Assembly (NCBI GenBank): GCA_049115715.1
Contig: JAGDZQ010000004.1
Location: 1-64,000 of the forward strand
Direction: 5' to 3'
Source: JAMZMI01 sp049115715
Lineage (GTDB): Bacteria > Bacteroidota > Bacteroidia > Cytophagales > Cyclobacteriaceae
DNA length: 64,000 nt
Part shown: positions 43,339 to 52,197 of the stretch, one piece after another
Layout of the letters: each line of letters begins with the position of its first letter
How positions within the stretch are numbered: position 1 is the first letter of the stretch
Notes under the pieces: model-generated
Databases searched by the model: none
The model's input: only the letters and a program-made list of their open reading frames with translations
Told to the model about the DNA's origin: nothing
Program-made: the position numbers and the translations under genes

Positions 43339-44958
43339 ATGAAGAGCTTAGATGGAATGGATTGGGTCTTTATCTCGATCTACTTTTTGATACTATTAGG
43401 TATTGCCCTTTGGGTAATTCTTAAGAAATCTGATAATACAGAGGATTATTTTTTGGCTGGAAGAAACGTTGGCTGGTTCGTGGTTGGAGCTTCTATTTTT
43501 GCTTCTAATATAGGGAGTGAGCATGTAGTAGGTTTGGCAGGAGCGGGAGCCAGCAATAAGATGCCGATGTTAATCTATGAGCTTCATGCTTGGATTGTGC
43601 TTATTCTTGGATGGGTATTTCTTCCCTTTTATGCAAGAAGCGGCGTATTCACCATGCCTGAATTTTTAGAAAGACGATTTAGTGCTAAGTCAAGATGGTT
43701 TTTGTCAGTAGTTTCATTGGTTGCCTACATACTTACCAAGATTTCAGTTACCATTTATGCAGGAGGTGTCGTGGTGTCCTCACTACTAGGAATCAACTTT
43801 TGGGTAGGTGCTTTGGCCACTGTGATTCTAACAGGGATTTATACGGTTTTAGGAGGAATGCGTGCAGTCGTCTATACAGAGACACTGCAGGCAATAGTAT
43901 TAGTTTTTGGAGCAGCAGCACTGACATGGATAGGTTTGGAATATGTAGGAGGTTGGAGTGAGATGACAGCCACGCTCGGGCCGGAATACTTTAGCATGTG
44001 GAGACCTGCTGCCGATCCGGATTTTCCATGGCCATCTTTGGTCATCACAAGTTCAATTGTAGGGATATGGTATTGGTGTACAGATCAATACATCGTTCAG
44101 AGAACATTGACAGCCAAAAACTTAAAAGAAGGTAGAAGAGGAGCCATTTGGGGTTCATTTTTGAAATTGATGCCAGTGTTCTTGTTTTTAGTGCCAGGGA
44201 TTATTGCAATTACACTAAAGCAGCAAGGAAAGCTGGAGTGGGATACTCCTGATCAAGCCTTTCCAGTGCTGATGAGTAATCTATTACCATCAGGTCTTCG
44301 TGGATTAGTTGCAGCAGGTTTGCTTGCAGCATTAATGAGTTCCCTAGCCTCTGTCTTCAATTCTTGCTCAACACTCTTCACTGTGGATATTTACAAGAAG
44401 CTAATGCCTGATACACCGGAGAAAAAATTGGTGAATATTGGAAGAATCGCGACAGGTATTGTAGTGATATTGGGTATTCTTTGGATTCCAATTATGCAAA
44501 ATATTTCAGGTGTGCTTTATGAGTATTTGCAAAAAGTTCAAGCATATATAGCACCTCCAATCGCAGCGGTATTCCTTTTAGGTATTTTCTATAAGAGGAT
44601 CAATTCTCAGGGAGCCTATGCCACTCTGGTTACGGGTTTTGTAATTGGAGCGGTTCGTATTGTACTAGAGCTAGTAAGCGAAAGCCTAACTCCCGGAAGC
44701 TTTCTGCATACCCTTGGGTCTACTAATTTCTTGACTTTCGGAGCTTGGTTCTTCCTCTTCTGTGTTCTGCTGACAGTACTTGTTAGTTTGGCAACCAAAC
44801 CTCAAACCGAAGAGGAAATTGCCGGACTTACTTTTGGAACCTTATCAGCGAGTGATAAAGAAGAAAATAAGACAAGCTACAACTGGAAAGATATTGTGAT
44901 CTCTGTTTTGGTAGTGCTTATAGTAGTGGGAGTGATGGTCTTCTTTAACGGGAATTAA
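43339..44958 (+). CDS. Sodium/solute symporter (SSS family, SglT-like)
   Basis: A 539-residue membrane protein with about 14 helices. It has the SSS start (Trp-Val-Phe, then Tyr-Phe-Leu-Ala-Gly-Arg-Asn-Val-Gly-Trp), Ser-Asn-Ile-Gly-Ser-Glu-His, Trp-Tyr-Trp-Cys-Thr-Asp-Gln-Tyr-Ile-Val-Gln-Arg, and Ala-Ala-Leu-Met-Ser-Ser-Leu-Ala-Ser-Val-Phe-Asn-Ser. The Trp-Tyr-Trp-Cys-Thr-Asp-Gln and Asn-Ser-Cys-Ser-Thr segments are typical of the SglT glucose/galactose branch, so it probably imports a sugar with sodium. A perfect terminator follows, making it the end of the sugar region. Confidence 0.9.
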   Translation: MKSLDGMDWVFISIYFLILLGIALWVILKKSDNTEDYFLAGRNVGWFVVGASIFASNIGSEHVVGLAGAGASNKMPMLIYELHAWIVLILGWVFLPFYARSGVFTMPEFLERRFSAKSRWFLSVVSLVAYILTKISVTIYAGGVVVSSLLGINFWVGALATVILTGIYTVLGGMRAVVYTETLQAIVLVFGAAALTWIGLEYVGGWSEMTATLGPEYFSMWRPAADPDFPWPSLVITSSIVGIWYWCTDQYIVQRTLTAKNLKEGRRGAIWGSFLKLMPVFLFLVPGIIAITLKQQGKLEWDTPDQAFPVLMSNLLPSGLRGLVAAGLLAALMSSLASVFNSCSTLFTVDIYKKLMPDTPEKKLVNIGRIATGIVVILGILWIPIMQNISGVLYEYLQKVQAYIAPPIAAVFLLGIFYKRINSQGAYATLVTGFVIGAVRIVLELVSESLTPGSFLHTLGSTNFLTFGAWFFLFCVLLTVLVSLATKPQTEEEIAGLTFGTLSASDKEENKTSYNWKDIVISVLVVLIVVGVMVFFNGN

Positions 44959-44990
44959 TAAACAAGATAATCAACTAGCTAACAAATTGA

Positions 44991-45022
44991 GTTGGCTCCA
45001 GCTGGAGCCAACTTTTTTTTTT
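44991..45022 (+). terminator. Rho-independent terminator after the symporter gene
   Basis: A 22-base perfect palindrome (44991-45012) is followed directly by ten T residues (45013-45022). It is the strongest intrinsic terminator in the window. Confidence 0.92.
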
Positions 45023-45640
45023 AGTTTGACCACATGTCTGATGACGTACGCGGTTATGATCGTTTCAAATATGAAGCCCGCTTTATAAAACCAATGAGGC
45101 AAGCCTAGTCCCGCAATCCTCAAAATGCTTTGACCATACGTGCGAGTTTTTACTTAATACCCCAAAAGAGGTATCAGAAGAAATACCACCAAATGCTGAC
45201 TTATACCACCCCTTATTCATTCAATTTTACATCGTAATTGAGGTGAGCTAAGGCTTCTATTGAGGACAAAGGAGCTGCTTATCATCGAGTAGACTCGAAG
45301 AGGTTGTAGCAGAACCCCATGAGGTAAAACGTCCCCTCAGGTAATCAGAGTGCTACAGATAGGAACAGAGAAAAATGAGATCAGAACGTCTATCTCCATG
45401 GAACGATCGTGTAAAAAGCACTCCTTGTCTAAAATCGATACCATTGTAAACTAGCTATTGATAATTTAGGAGATAAAGAGTGATGCCAGCATCTACTTGT
45501 AGACGGGCTCTCCGTTGTATCTCCTGCGCTTTCAGCTCAGGAGGATGCCACTTCGATCCCGTCTAGGTCGCCAATGTATTTGCCCTGAGCTCCGATCCAT
45601 ATAAGAGTTTCCTTCAGACAATTGAGGAACTCATTTTTAA
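45023..45640 (+). ncRNA. Structured non-coding stretch, possible group II intron-like relic
   Basis: About 620 bases have no credible gene in any frame, yet the base composition is less AT-rich than normal intergenic DNA here and hairpins are frequent. TAGACGGG (45500-45507) pairs with CCCGTCTA (45558-45565), enclosing CTCCTG (45521-45526) pairing with CAGGAG (45538-45543). Segments such as ATGGAACG followed by CTAAAATCGATACCAT and a GATGCC tract recall, by eye, domain I of bacterial group II introns. A terminator-like hairpin ends the stretch. This is a pattern impression only and the boundaries are uncertain. Confidence 0.3.
45605..45638 (+). terminator. Terminator-like hairpin at the end of the structured stretch
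   Basis: GAGTTTCCTT pairs with GAGGAACTC (one G-U pair and a one-base offset) and is followed by five T residues. It would end a transcript covering the preceding non-coding stretch. Confidence 0.5.
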
Positions 45641-45686
45641 TAAATATGTGTTGTAGCAATCAAATCACTAAAAGTAATACCGCCAT

Positions 45687-45944
45687 ATGACTTTTGAAAT
45701 TAAAGCAGACAGGTTGAAAACCATTAAAGTAGAAGCAAAGTCTTCCGTTGTTGATTCCATGGAATATTGCAAGGAAGACCTTTCCCTCACCGTGAAGTAC
45801 AAAACCAAGGGACTCTTTAAAAAGAAAATCAAACGATACGAAGAAGTATCTCCCGGACAATTCTTCGAATTATTAAATGCTGAGTCGATAGGCAGAGCAT
45901 TGATGCATTTGATGAGAGAAAGCAATGTTAGCAGGTCATATTAA
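45687..45944 (+). CDS. KTSC-domain small protein
   Basis: An 85-residue protein matching the KTSC pattern: Ser-Ser-Val-Val-Asp-Ser-x-x-Tyr, then an alternating strand, then Lys-Arg-Tyr-Glu-Glu-Val-Ser-Pro, then Phe-x-Glu-Leu-x-x-Ala-x-Ser-Ile-Gly-Arg-Ala-Leu. KTSC domains are small stand-alone or appended modules, possibly nucleic-acid related, with no firmly known function. The gene is isolated between two stretches without genes, and a minus-strand frame over the same place is a shadow. Confidence 0.65.
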   Translation: MTFEIKADRLKTIKVEAKSSVVDSMEYCKEDLSLTVKYKTKGLFKKKIKRYEEVSPGQFFELLNAESIGRALMHLMRESNVSRSY

Positions 45945-46269
45945 CGAGCTCTCTTTAATTATTCTGCTTCTTAAAATCTATGCATAGTACAATTGCTCCC
46001 CAGATTTTACGCTTGATCCGAAGTTATTCCAGAATGGAATCTATAATTTTCAAAAAGGGATATAATTTCTCATCATGAGTTTTGTGTCTGGCAAGCTTCT
46101 TAAGTGAGGTTATTCAGTAAATGAAATTTCGCGGCGATCACGTCAAAATAAACCATAGGGTGATATTCTCCATGCTAGGGGATGACTTTAGAACAAATGT
46201 TTCACAATACCTACATATAGACTTCCATGCTGTACGGGAGAGTCGGTATTTAAAAGAAGAGAGACACTC
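45945..46269. other. Gene-free stretch with a weak group II domain V-like segment
   Basis: These 325 bases hold no supportable gene. Near 46221-46255 the segment GCTGTACGGGAGAGTCGGTA resembles, loosely, the GNGA-looped domain V hairpin of group II introns, but the expected pairing arms are largely lost. It may be the decayed 3' end of the element suspected at 45023-45640. Confidence 0.25.
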
Positions 46270-47022
46270 TTAAAACGCTAGCACCCGCTTCAGTTTTCCG
46301 TACCCCGATCGACTTATAGAGAGCTGAGTGCCATCATGAAGCAATGCCACATGAGTATCTTTTCCCATTTGCTCCAACCTTGATATTTCCGATACCTTCA
46401 CGATGTATGAGCGATGTATCCTTACAAACTCACTTTCAAGAAGATGCTCTTCGTAATACTTCATGGTCTGTTGCTTCAAATACTTAGCATCACCAGTATG
46501 GATATACACATAATCATCCATAGCCTCTAGGTATCTGATTTGCGAAGTATAAATAATATTGATTTTAGCACCATTCTTGACAACAATCCGATCGACAATT
46601 TCCTTTTCCTCCTGAGATGATATGAGCGTGCCTGATATTTTTGGTTTTTGATCTTCCCTGTTTCTTACTCGCTCCTTTGCCTTTTCCAGAGCCTCATAGA
46701 ATCGATCCTTAGATGTTGGTTTCAATAAGTAATCAACAGCATTTTGTTCAAACGCCTTGATTGCATATTGATCATAAGCAGTACTGAAGATAATCACAGG
46801 CGCATCCTCAATCAGTTCTAGCATTTCCAACCCTGTCAGTTTCGGCATCATGATATCTAGAAAAACCAGATCAGGCTTTAGATCATTGATGCACTTCAAT
46901 CCCTCAAAACCATCGCTACAAGTACCCACAATGTTGATGTCTCCATCCTCAGACAAGTATGAGGTAATGACCTGCCTAGCCAGATGCTCATCATCTACAA
47001 TCAATGTTCTAATCTTATCCAT
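46270..47022 (-). CDS. LytTR-family response regulator
   Basis: A 250-residue regulator. The receiver domain (about 1-120) has Asp10-Asp11, phospho-acceptor Asp56 in Phe-Leu-Asp-Ile-Met-Met-Pro, and a Lys in Leu-Leu-Lys-Pro-Thr. The LytTR DNA-binding domain (about 150-250) has Tyr-Leu-Glu-Ala-Met-Asp-Asp-Tyr-Val-Tyr and Phe-Val-Arg-Ile-His-Arg-Ser-Tyr. It is third in a minus-strand operon, one base after the sensor kinase gene, and is presumably phosphorylated by that kinase. Direct repeats upstream of the first gene fit LytTR binding sites. Confidence 0.95.
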   Translation of the reverse strand: MDKIRTLIVDDEHLARQVITSYLSEDGDINIVGTCSDGFEGLKCINDLKPDLVFLDIMMPKLTGLEMLELIEDAPVIIFSTAYDQYAIKAFEQNAVDYLLKPTSKDRFYEALEKAKERVRNREDQKPKISGTLISSQEEKEIVDRIVVKNGAKINIIYTSQIRYLEAMDDYVYIHTGDAKYLKQQTMKYYEEHLLESEFVRIHRSYIVKVSEISRLEQMGKDTHVALLHDGTQLSISRSGYGKLKRVLAF

Positions 47023-47023
47023 C

Positions 47024-48079
47024 TTATGATTTATTTAATGGAATTTTTAAAGTCACAGTAAAAATGTTTTCAAGTTGCTCCGTAGATAAAAGATCTGAGC
47101 GGTTATATAAAATCGAAAGCCTCTTTCTAATATGGTTAAGCCCAATACCCTCTCCCTTTCTTGCCATGGATGCCTCAGCATCAAAATTATTCGAAATTGA
47201 GATTTGGAGAAAATCAGTATCATTCGAACAGTCCAATGAGATATTTACAGGTTCCAGGCTTTCGTATAAGCCATATTTTACAGCATTTTCAAATAGAGGC
47301 TGAAGTATTAGGTTTGGAACCAATACCTCCTCACAAGCCTTCGGTATATTGACCTCAAACAATAGTTTCTCACCGAATCTCACTTTTTCAATCTCCAGAT
47401 ATCGTACTGTGTTTTTGATCTCCTCTACCAGTGGATTCATTTCAGAATTGTGCTTGCCGATTGCATACCGCAAAAACTCACTCAATTTGATTACCATTTC
47501 ACGAGCCTTCTCTGGGAACGAATCTGTCAATGCCACTATCGAATTCAAGCTATTAAACATAAAGTGCGGATTGATTTGAGACTTGAGCATATTAAGCTCC
47601 GCCTCCCTAAGAAGAGCCCTCAGCTCCAGTTCTTTCATTGACTTGTTTTGCAAATCCTGATAATAGTTAATCAAATAAAACACCATGATGGACAAAACAT
47701 AGAATACCAATCCTACGATCGCTCTACCAGCACTTAGCTCATTTAGAAACGTGATATAGCTGTCGTGATAGCCCATGAGCATGTTAAGTAACAACTTGCA
47801 TAGGCTCACCCAAAGTGCTATCATTAGAAACGAAGCGAAAACATGAGCTGAAATCAATGACAATAAATCTCCCTTCCTACCATTATTGAAACGAATTAGA
47901 AACCAAAGACCGGGAGAAAGAAAAGCAAAAGAAGCATTGTAAACCGCACTATCCACAATTGACGCTATCAAGCCAAATGAGTAGTAGAAATTCAAAACAA
48001 AAACATGGATTATACAGATGATAATCCATGTAATAATGTAAAACTTATACCCAGAGCTATTAAGTATCGGGTGCTTCAT
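47024..48079 (-). CDS. Sensor histidine kinase, LytS/YehU (HisK) type
   Basis: A 351-residue kinase. Four hydrophobic segments (about 12-32, 45-63, 73-100, 118-138) form a membrane sensor without a large outer domain. The phospho-accepting His172 sits in Gln-Ile-Asn-Pro-His-Phe-Met-Phe-Asn-Ser-Leu-Asn, the His_kinase family signature. A degenerate HATPase follows, with Leu-Gln-Pro-Leu-Phe-Glu-Asn-Ala-Val-Lys-Tyr-Gly and Gly-Glu-Gly-Ile-Gly-Leu. It pairs with the adjacent LytTR regulator. Since the operon's first gene is LiaF-like, envelope stress is a reasonable guess for the signal. Confidence 0.95.
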   Translation of the reverse strand: MKHPILNSSGYKFYIITWIIICIIHVFVLNFYYSFGLIASIVDSAVYNASFAFLSPGLWFLIRFNNGRKGDLLSLISAHVFASFLMIALWVSLCKLLLNMLMGYHDSYITFLNELSAGRAIVGLVFYVLSIMVFYLINYYQDLQNKSMKELELRALLREAELNMLKSQINPHFMFNSLNSIVALTDSFPEKAREMVIKLSEFLRYAIGKHNSEMNPLVEEIKNTVRYLEIEKVRFGEKLLFEVNIPKACEEVLVPNLILQPLFENAVKYGLYESLEPVNISLDCSNDTDFLQISISNNFDAEASMARKGEGIGLNHIRKRLSILYNRSDLLSTEQLENIFTVTLKIPLNKS

Positions 48080-48142
48080 GAGTCTATTTGATGCCTGCTT
48101 GGTCTTAGCAGGTTGGTTAAGGATTAGAGATCAACTAAGGAA

Positions 48143-48844
48143 TTAAGCACTTTTGATTTCACCACCACCAAACATAACAAATCCCTTTATTCTAAGGACT
48201 TTATTTGGGTCTATAGTTGATTGAGAACTTAACCTTCTATCATCACTCCAGGCACCAAAAATAGTCGTAGCATCTCTGACAACAGTCCAGTCTTGCGGTA
48301 CTACAAACGAGATTCCGCCAAAGAAGCAAAATGCATCTATGACATTATCTCCATCTGAAAGTTCGGCAGCCGCTAAGTCTATGTCTGTACCACTAAAAAT
48401 CGTAGAGACTCTTCCACCCTTAAAGTTTTTGGAAGAAATAGATTTTTCAGAACCTCCAAATATGGAGACTTCATGAAGATAGTCATCATCTATTATATCC
48501 TTTGACTTGAAGTCAAAATTGGATCTTCTCTTTAGTATGATTGATATGCCAATGACTATAAGAATGACCGGCCAAAACTGCCGTATTTCAAAGAATGGAA
48601 TGTTGAAGAAATGGAATACATCGGGAAATAAGAAGAACCCGCCAATTAGGAGAAATACCAAACCAGAACTTCGACCTGTTGCAAGCATGGCTACTCCCAC
48701 GACTACAAACAGAGATTTCCATGAAAACAACCAATAGGGGAGATTGGGGAAAATTCCCAGATTGTCTATCAGATAAGACCCACCTACAACCACTAAAACT
48801 ATACCTAGCCAGGCATTACTATTTAAGTTATCTTTTGTACTCAT
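48143..48844 (-). CDS. LiaF-like membrane protein (LiaF transmembrane and C-terminal domains)
   Basis: A 233-residue protein from ATG 48844. An open frame continues further upstream to 49078, but the added 78 residues are polar, low in structure and cover the promoter region, so I reject them. Four hydrophobic helices (about 13-90) have the Gly-x-x-Tyr-Leu-x-Asn-Leu and Trp-Pro-(Val/Ile)-Ile-Leu-Ile patterns of LiaF transmembrane/DUF5668 domains. A C-terminal domain of repeated Phe-Gly-Gly segments (Ile-Phe-Gly-Gly, Phe-Phe-Gly-Gly, Met-Phe-Gly-Gly) follows. In Firmicutes LiaF keeps the LiaSR envelope-stress system off; here the same role toward the LytS/LytR pair is inferred. Confidence 0.88.
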   Translation of the reverse strand: MSTKDNLNSNAWLGIVLVVVGGSYLIDNLGIFPNLPYWLFSWKSLFVVVGVAMLATGRSSGLVFLLIGGFFLFPDVFHFFNIPFFEIRQFWPVILIVIGISIILKRRSNFDFKSKDIIDDDYLHEVSIFGGSEKSISSKNFKGGRVSTIFSGTDIDLAAAELSDGDNVIDAFCFFGGISFVVPQDWTVVRDATTIFGAWSDDRRLSSQSTIDPNKVLRIKGFVMFGGGEIKSA

Positions 48845-48906
48845 CGCATTTGATTTTATGTCCGATACGAAATTAGAATAGCCTGTATCTAATCTATTAT
48901 ACAAAT

Positions 48907-48935
48907 CGGTAAGCGACGCTCTATTACCGGTAAGC
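48907..48935 (-). promoter_or_regulatory. LytTR-type direct-repeat operator
   Basis: On the minus strand GCTTACCG occurs twice exactly 21 bases apart (48928-48935 and 48907-48914), about 63 bases before the LiaF-like start. Two short direct repeats two helical turns apart are the usual LytTR binding arrangement, so autoregulation of the operon is likely. An imperfect inverted repeat (TGTAT / ATACA) follows toward the gene. Confidence 0.5.
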
Positions 48936-49161
48936 TGCGGATAAAAAATGTGAGACCGTGAATTAGGAAGCCCATTCCTATTTGACTTGGCACTTTGATG
49001 ATTAGACACCTTGCCGATAGTACTATGCGAGAACAATTCAATTTTGCAAAGTCGATCAGTATTTTTGAAGTCCTTCACTGCCGGCTCACTCAGAATATGA
49101 AACCAATGTTATCGAGAGAAATACGATTCTTTTTCATATACATATTGTGGTAAAAATGACA

Positions 49162-49189
49162 AGAGCTGATCCTTATTAGGATCAGCTCT
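49162..49189 (-). terminator. Terminator of the globin/G8 gene group
   Basis: A perfect 11-base inverted repeat (49162-49172 with 49179-49189) has a 6-base loop. It lies 57 bases after the G8 gene's stop on the minus strand and is followed in that direction by a T-rich tract. Confidence 0.7.
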
Positions 49190-49245
49190 ATTTTAAGCTT
49201 GGCATTTATATGCCGCTGGTTAATTATTATTTCAAGCTCATGTGA

Positions 49246-52197
49246 TTAGTCAGCAGGTCTTACAAAAAACACCAATTGCTCATAAGTAGTATCCTCAAAA
49301 CTAGGAACAGCTTCAGTAGGATTATCCGTCCAGAATTCCCAGATTCCTCCTCTGAGTTTTGTCCAGATAAGACTATTCTCAGTATCCTGCCAGTAGGTAG
49401 CTCCCTCTGATGACCTTACATCAACAAGAGAAGAAACAGCCTGATAATTTTCACGATTACCATAAGCTTCCATTCCAACAGATAGATTCGTAAGTGATCC
49501 ATCAAACTGCACAGCTATCACCTGAGTGTCTGTTGTTTCAAGCATATTGTCGACCAGCATAGCAAAATCAGTAGGTGGGTCCAGGTCTGGAAAAGTTAAT
49601 TGATAAATCGCATCTGGAGTAGTGATGAAATCTTTCATATGAGAGAATAAGTCAGCTGGCCCAGCAGCGTCCACAAACCATGTTGCAACCTCGGTGAGTT
49701 CATTATCCAGTCTCGATACATGAATATTCCATAAATCAAGATAATGTTGATTCTGAGGAGGAGTATCACCTTTTCCATATAATATGAATCCCCTGAAGCT
49801 GTAGAACGGACCAGAAACGCTTACCGCTCCTGAAGCCTGTGAGCTAGATCCAATTGGACTTGTGTCCTTCTCATATGTGATAAACGGATGATCTTGAACC
49901 AAATAATTCCCTTCGGTCCCCCAAACCCCATGAGGATCCCACACAGCACTGGAAAACGTATACCATGGGTCGGGGGCGGTCGTCTTAAAGCCGGGATGAG
50001 ACTCGATCAATAAGTTATTCGTATTTCTAACCTGACCCTTTTCGATTCCTCGGATGTAATAATCGTCCATAGCAAAAGCACCGCTACGTTCTCCATCCAC
50101 AAGAGGGAAGTTAACCACGATGTTGTCCCTTGCGACAAAAGTGTGATGATAAGATGCAAAGGCAACAGGAGTAGAGCCTTCATGTGTTTGGCCGTCAGGA
50201 AGTCTATAAAAATCAGTCCAACCCAAAACCTCCCTTCCAGTACCGTTCATTCTTGTGTTGAGACTTGTTCCCACAACCAGGTTACGCTCGATTTGCCCCT
50301 CAGCACCTGCGCCAGCGAAGAACCTTCCGCAGTTATCCGCAGATACAAACTCGACTGTATTTGGCCAGGTAGATCGGTCCCAGAAACCATTGTGCCCACA
50401 CTTGTAAAGCGTGCAGCCTGACAAAGTAAACCTTTCCAAGTGCTCAAATGGCCAGCTCGGATCCCTACCATCCGCAGTAGAGTAGTACTGTGCTCCGTTT
50501 ACATTTCCTTCATTGTCGACCTCAATAAGGTCAAGAATAATTCCTCTCAGTTTCACAGAATGGGCAGTGTTGTTTTCGAATACACCGAAGCGTAATCGAT
50601 TCGGCCTAAGAAGGAATCCATCTTCGTGAAGCACACCGATATTGTCTCCCCATGCCTGAGTAGTGAATGCAAGCCAGTATCCAAAAGCGATGCAGTCAGC
50701 CGCAGCGTTATTGGTTATAACATTGTCAGGATTGCTTATCCAGAAGGCGGAAGAACCTCCATCATGCAATCCACCTTGCTCGTGATTTTTGAGTTGAGTA
50801 TTCCAAGGAGGGTTGCGCACATGTAAGACCAGATTATGATTGATAATATTTCGTCTCTCAACAGCATCTTCTGTGAAGATGGCATGACTATTAACCTTAT
50901 ACACGATGTTGTTGTCGACAAGTACCCCATTTGTCCCATGAATCACGATACCTCGTTGCGATGACTCGTTTATCACACTGTTTTTGAAGTATTGACCTAC
51001 GGCATCCTCCAGTGTTTGAGGAGTCTGGTAACTCAAATTGTGCCAGTGAAAAGGGTATCTTCTAATATGTCCTCTTTGTCCACCTCTCTGGATTTCTACT
51101 CCATCTACATGACCCTGCGAGTTTGGCATAAGCATGATGTGACAGCCAAACCCAAAACTATCCCAAAGATCGTCTTCCGGTGACTGGATCACTATATTCC
51201 GAGTCAGATAACCGATTTCGGCTCTTTCATCCAATACTGTAGGTGTGGAGGTAGTTGTTGTATTTGGAACCGGAGGTTCTGCACGCTCTGCCGTTTCATC
51301 CAAACTCATTCCATTTGGAGTAGCATATTGGAGTAATCCCCATCTGTGACTATTAGACCCTTCAGCTATTGTGAGTTTCTCGTTATCAACGTTCGTAAGT
51401 GTTACTTTTTGAGTGATTGCAGCACCATTTCCGGCTTCATAATAGTCCGTTGGAGCCATCACAATTTCCCCACCTGATTCCCATTCCACAGATTCTTCAA
51501 GAGTGAGAGAGGTGGCATTTAGTTCAAGATGCTGGCTGATTTTGGTCCATAGTACTTCTGGTGTTGCCCCATGCAACTCTAGCGATCCGCCTGGCATGAC
51601 CATGATGCCCCGGTCGTTCCCATCGTTAGAATCATTGGTTCCATTGAGGGTTACGATTGCTTTTTGTTCAAACGGTTTTAATACAGTGCCTATTTGGAGC
51701 GTTCCGTTCACATTGATTCTTTCAGCCGTCAAGCCAAGATCCTTTCTGTCAAATGCCAGAACTCCGTTTATGGTTATTTCTCCAAGCTCGGGAGTGTCTT
51801 CATCGAGTATTACATAGCCATCGATAGCGACATCCTCTCCTGCAATAGGCTTTGAGCCTCCCCATGTTTGTGGGTCAGACCAGTAGTTCATATCCTCGCT
51901 ATTTATGATTTCTATTATTTGAGAGTAATGCGGATTTTCACATCCTTCTTCTTCTATTTTGGCTCGATAAAAAGAAGGAAACTGAGTGACGGGAATCTCG
52001 AAAGTGCTCGATTCACCATTTTCAATATCAGTCCAATTCGCTTGGTCAGCGGAGTATTGCCACTGAATATGTCCTCTGTAGGTATCAGCTTCCAACCGGA
52101 TGATGTCTGCATGAGCCACACTTACTATTTTTTGAGACTTTCCAGATAAACTAAATAGCAATAGTAGAACCGGAAATAATAGTTTATAAGTATTCAT
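49246..52197 (-). CDS. Secreted G8-domain/right-handed beta-helix protein (CEMIP-like)
   Basis: A 983-residue exported protein with a signal peptide at 1-21. Residues about 36-100 form an Ig-like domain common in T9SS cargo. A G8 domain starts near 104 (Asn-Tyr-Trp-Ser-Asp-Pro-Gln-Thr-Trp-Gly-Gly, then Gly-Glu-Asp-Val-x-Ile). Parallel beta-helix repeats follow, with Phe-His-Trp-His, Gly-Ile-Val-Ile-His-Gly-Thr and Asn-Asn-Ala-Ala. This order matches animal CEMIP/KIAA1199 and TMEM2, which degrade or bind hyaluronan. A glycosaminoglycan or other uronate-containing polysaccharide is a possible substrate, in line with the uronate genes elsewhere in the window. It has no T9SS sorting domain of its own; the coupled upstream gene encodes one. 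Confidence 0.85.
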   Translation of the reverse strand: MNTYKLLFPVLLLLFSLSGKSQKIVSVAHADIIRLEADTYRGHIQWQYSADQANWTDIENGESSTFEIPVTQFPSFYRAKIEEEGCENPHYSQIIEIINSEDMNYWSDPQTWGGSKPIAGEDVAIDGYVILDEDTPELGEITINGVLAFDRKDLGLTAERINVNGTLQIGTVLKPFEQKAIVTLNGTNDSNDGNDRGIMVMPGGSLELHGATPEVLWTKISQHLELNATSLTLEESVEWESGGEIVMAPTDYYEAGNGAAITQKVTLTNVDNEKLTIAEGSNSHRWGLLQYATPNGMSLDETAERAEPPVPNTTTTSTPTVLDERAEIGYLTRNIVIQSPEDDLWDSFGFGCHIMLMPNSQGHVDGVEIQRGGQRGHIRRYPFHWHNLSYQTPQTLEDAVGQYFKNSVINESSQRGIVIHGTNGVLVDNNIVYKVNSHAIFTEDAVERRNIINHNLVLHVRNPPWNTQLKNHEQGGLHDGGSSAFWISNPDNVITNNAAADCIAFGYWLAFTTQAWGDNIGVLHEDGFLLRPNRLRFGVFENNTAHSVKLRGIILDLIEVDNEGNVNGAQYYSTADGRDPSWPFEHLERFTLSGCTLYKCGHNGFWDRSTWPNTVEFVSADNCGRFFAGAGAEGQIERNLVVGTSLNTRMNGTGREVLGWTDFYRLPDGQTHEGSTPVAFASYHHTFVARDNIVVNFPLVDGERSGAFAMDDYYIRGIEKGQVRNTNNLLIESHPGFKTTAPDPWYTFSSAVWDPHGVWGTEGNYLVQDHPFITYEKDTSPIGSSSQASGAVSVSGPFYSFRGFILYGKGDTPPQNQHYLDLWNIHVSRLDNELTEVATWFVDAAGPADLFSHMKDFITTPDAIYQLTFPDLDPPTDFAMLVDNMLETTDTQVIAVQFDGSLTNLSVGMEAYGNRENYQAVSSLVDVRSSEGATYWQDTENSLIWTKLRGGIWEFWTDNPTEAVPSFEDTTYEQLVFFVRPAD

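Noticed and set aside
45530..45572. tRNA-like string (AGCTCAGGAGG, TTCGATCCCG and GGTCGCCA)
   Set aside because: The five bases before and after the TTCGATC loop do not pair, there is no 5' acceptor strand and no anticodon arm, so it is not a tRNA. The 8-base stem found there instead belongs to the structured non-coding stretch.
48845..49078. Upstream extension of the LiaF-like reading frame by 78 codons
   Set aside because: The added residues are polar and unstructured, precede a perfectly normal membrane-protein start and cover the likely promoter and operator.
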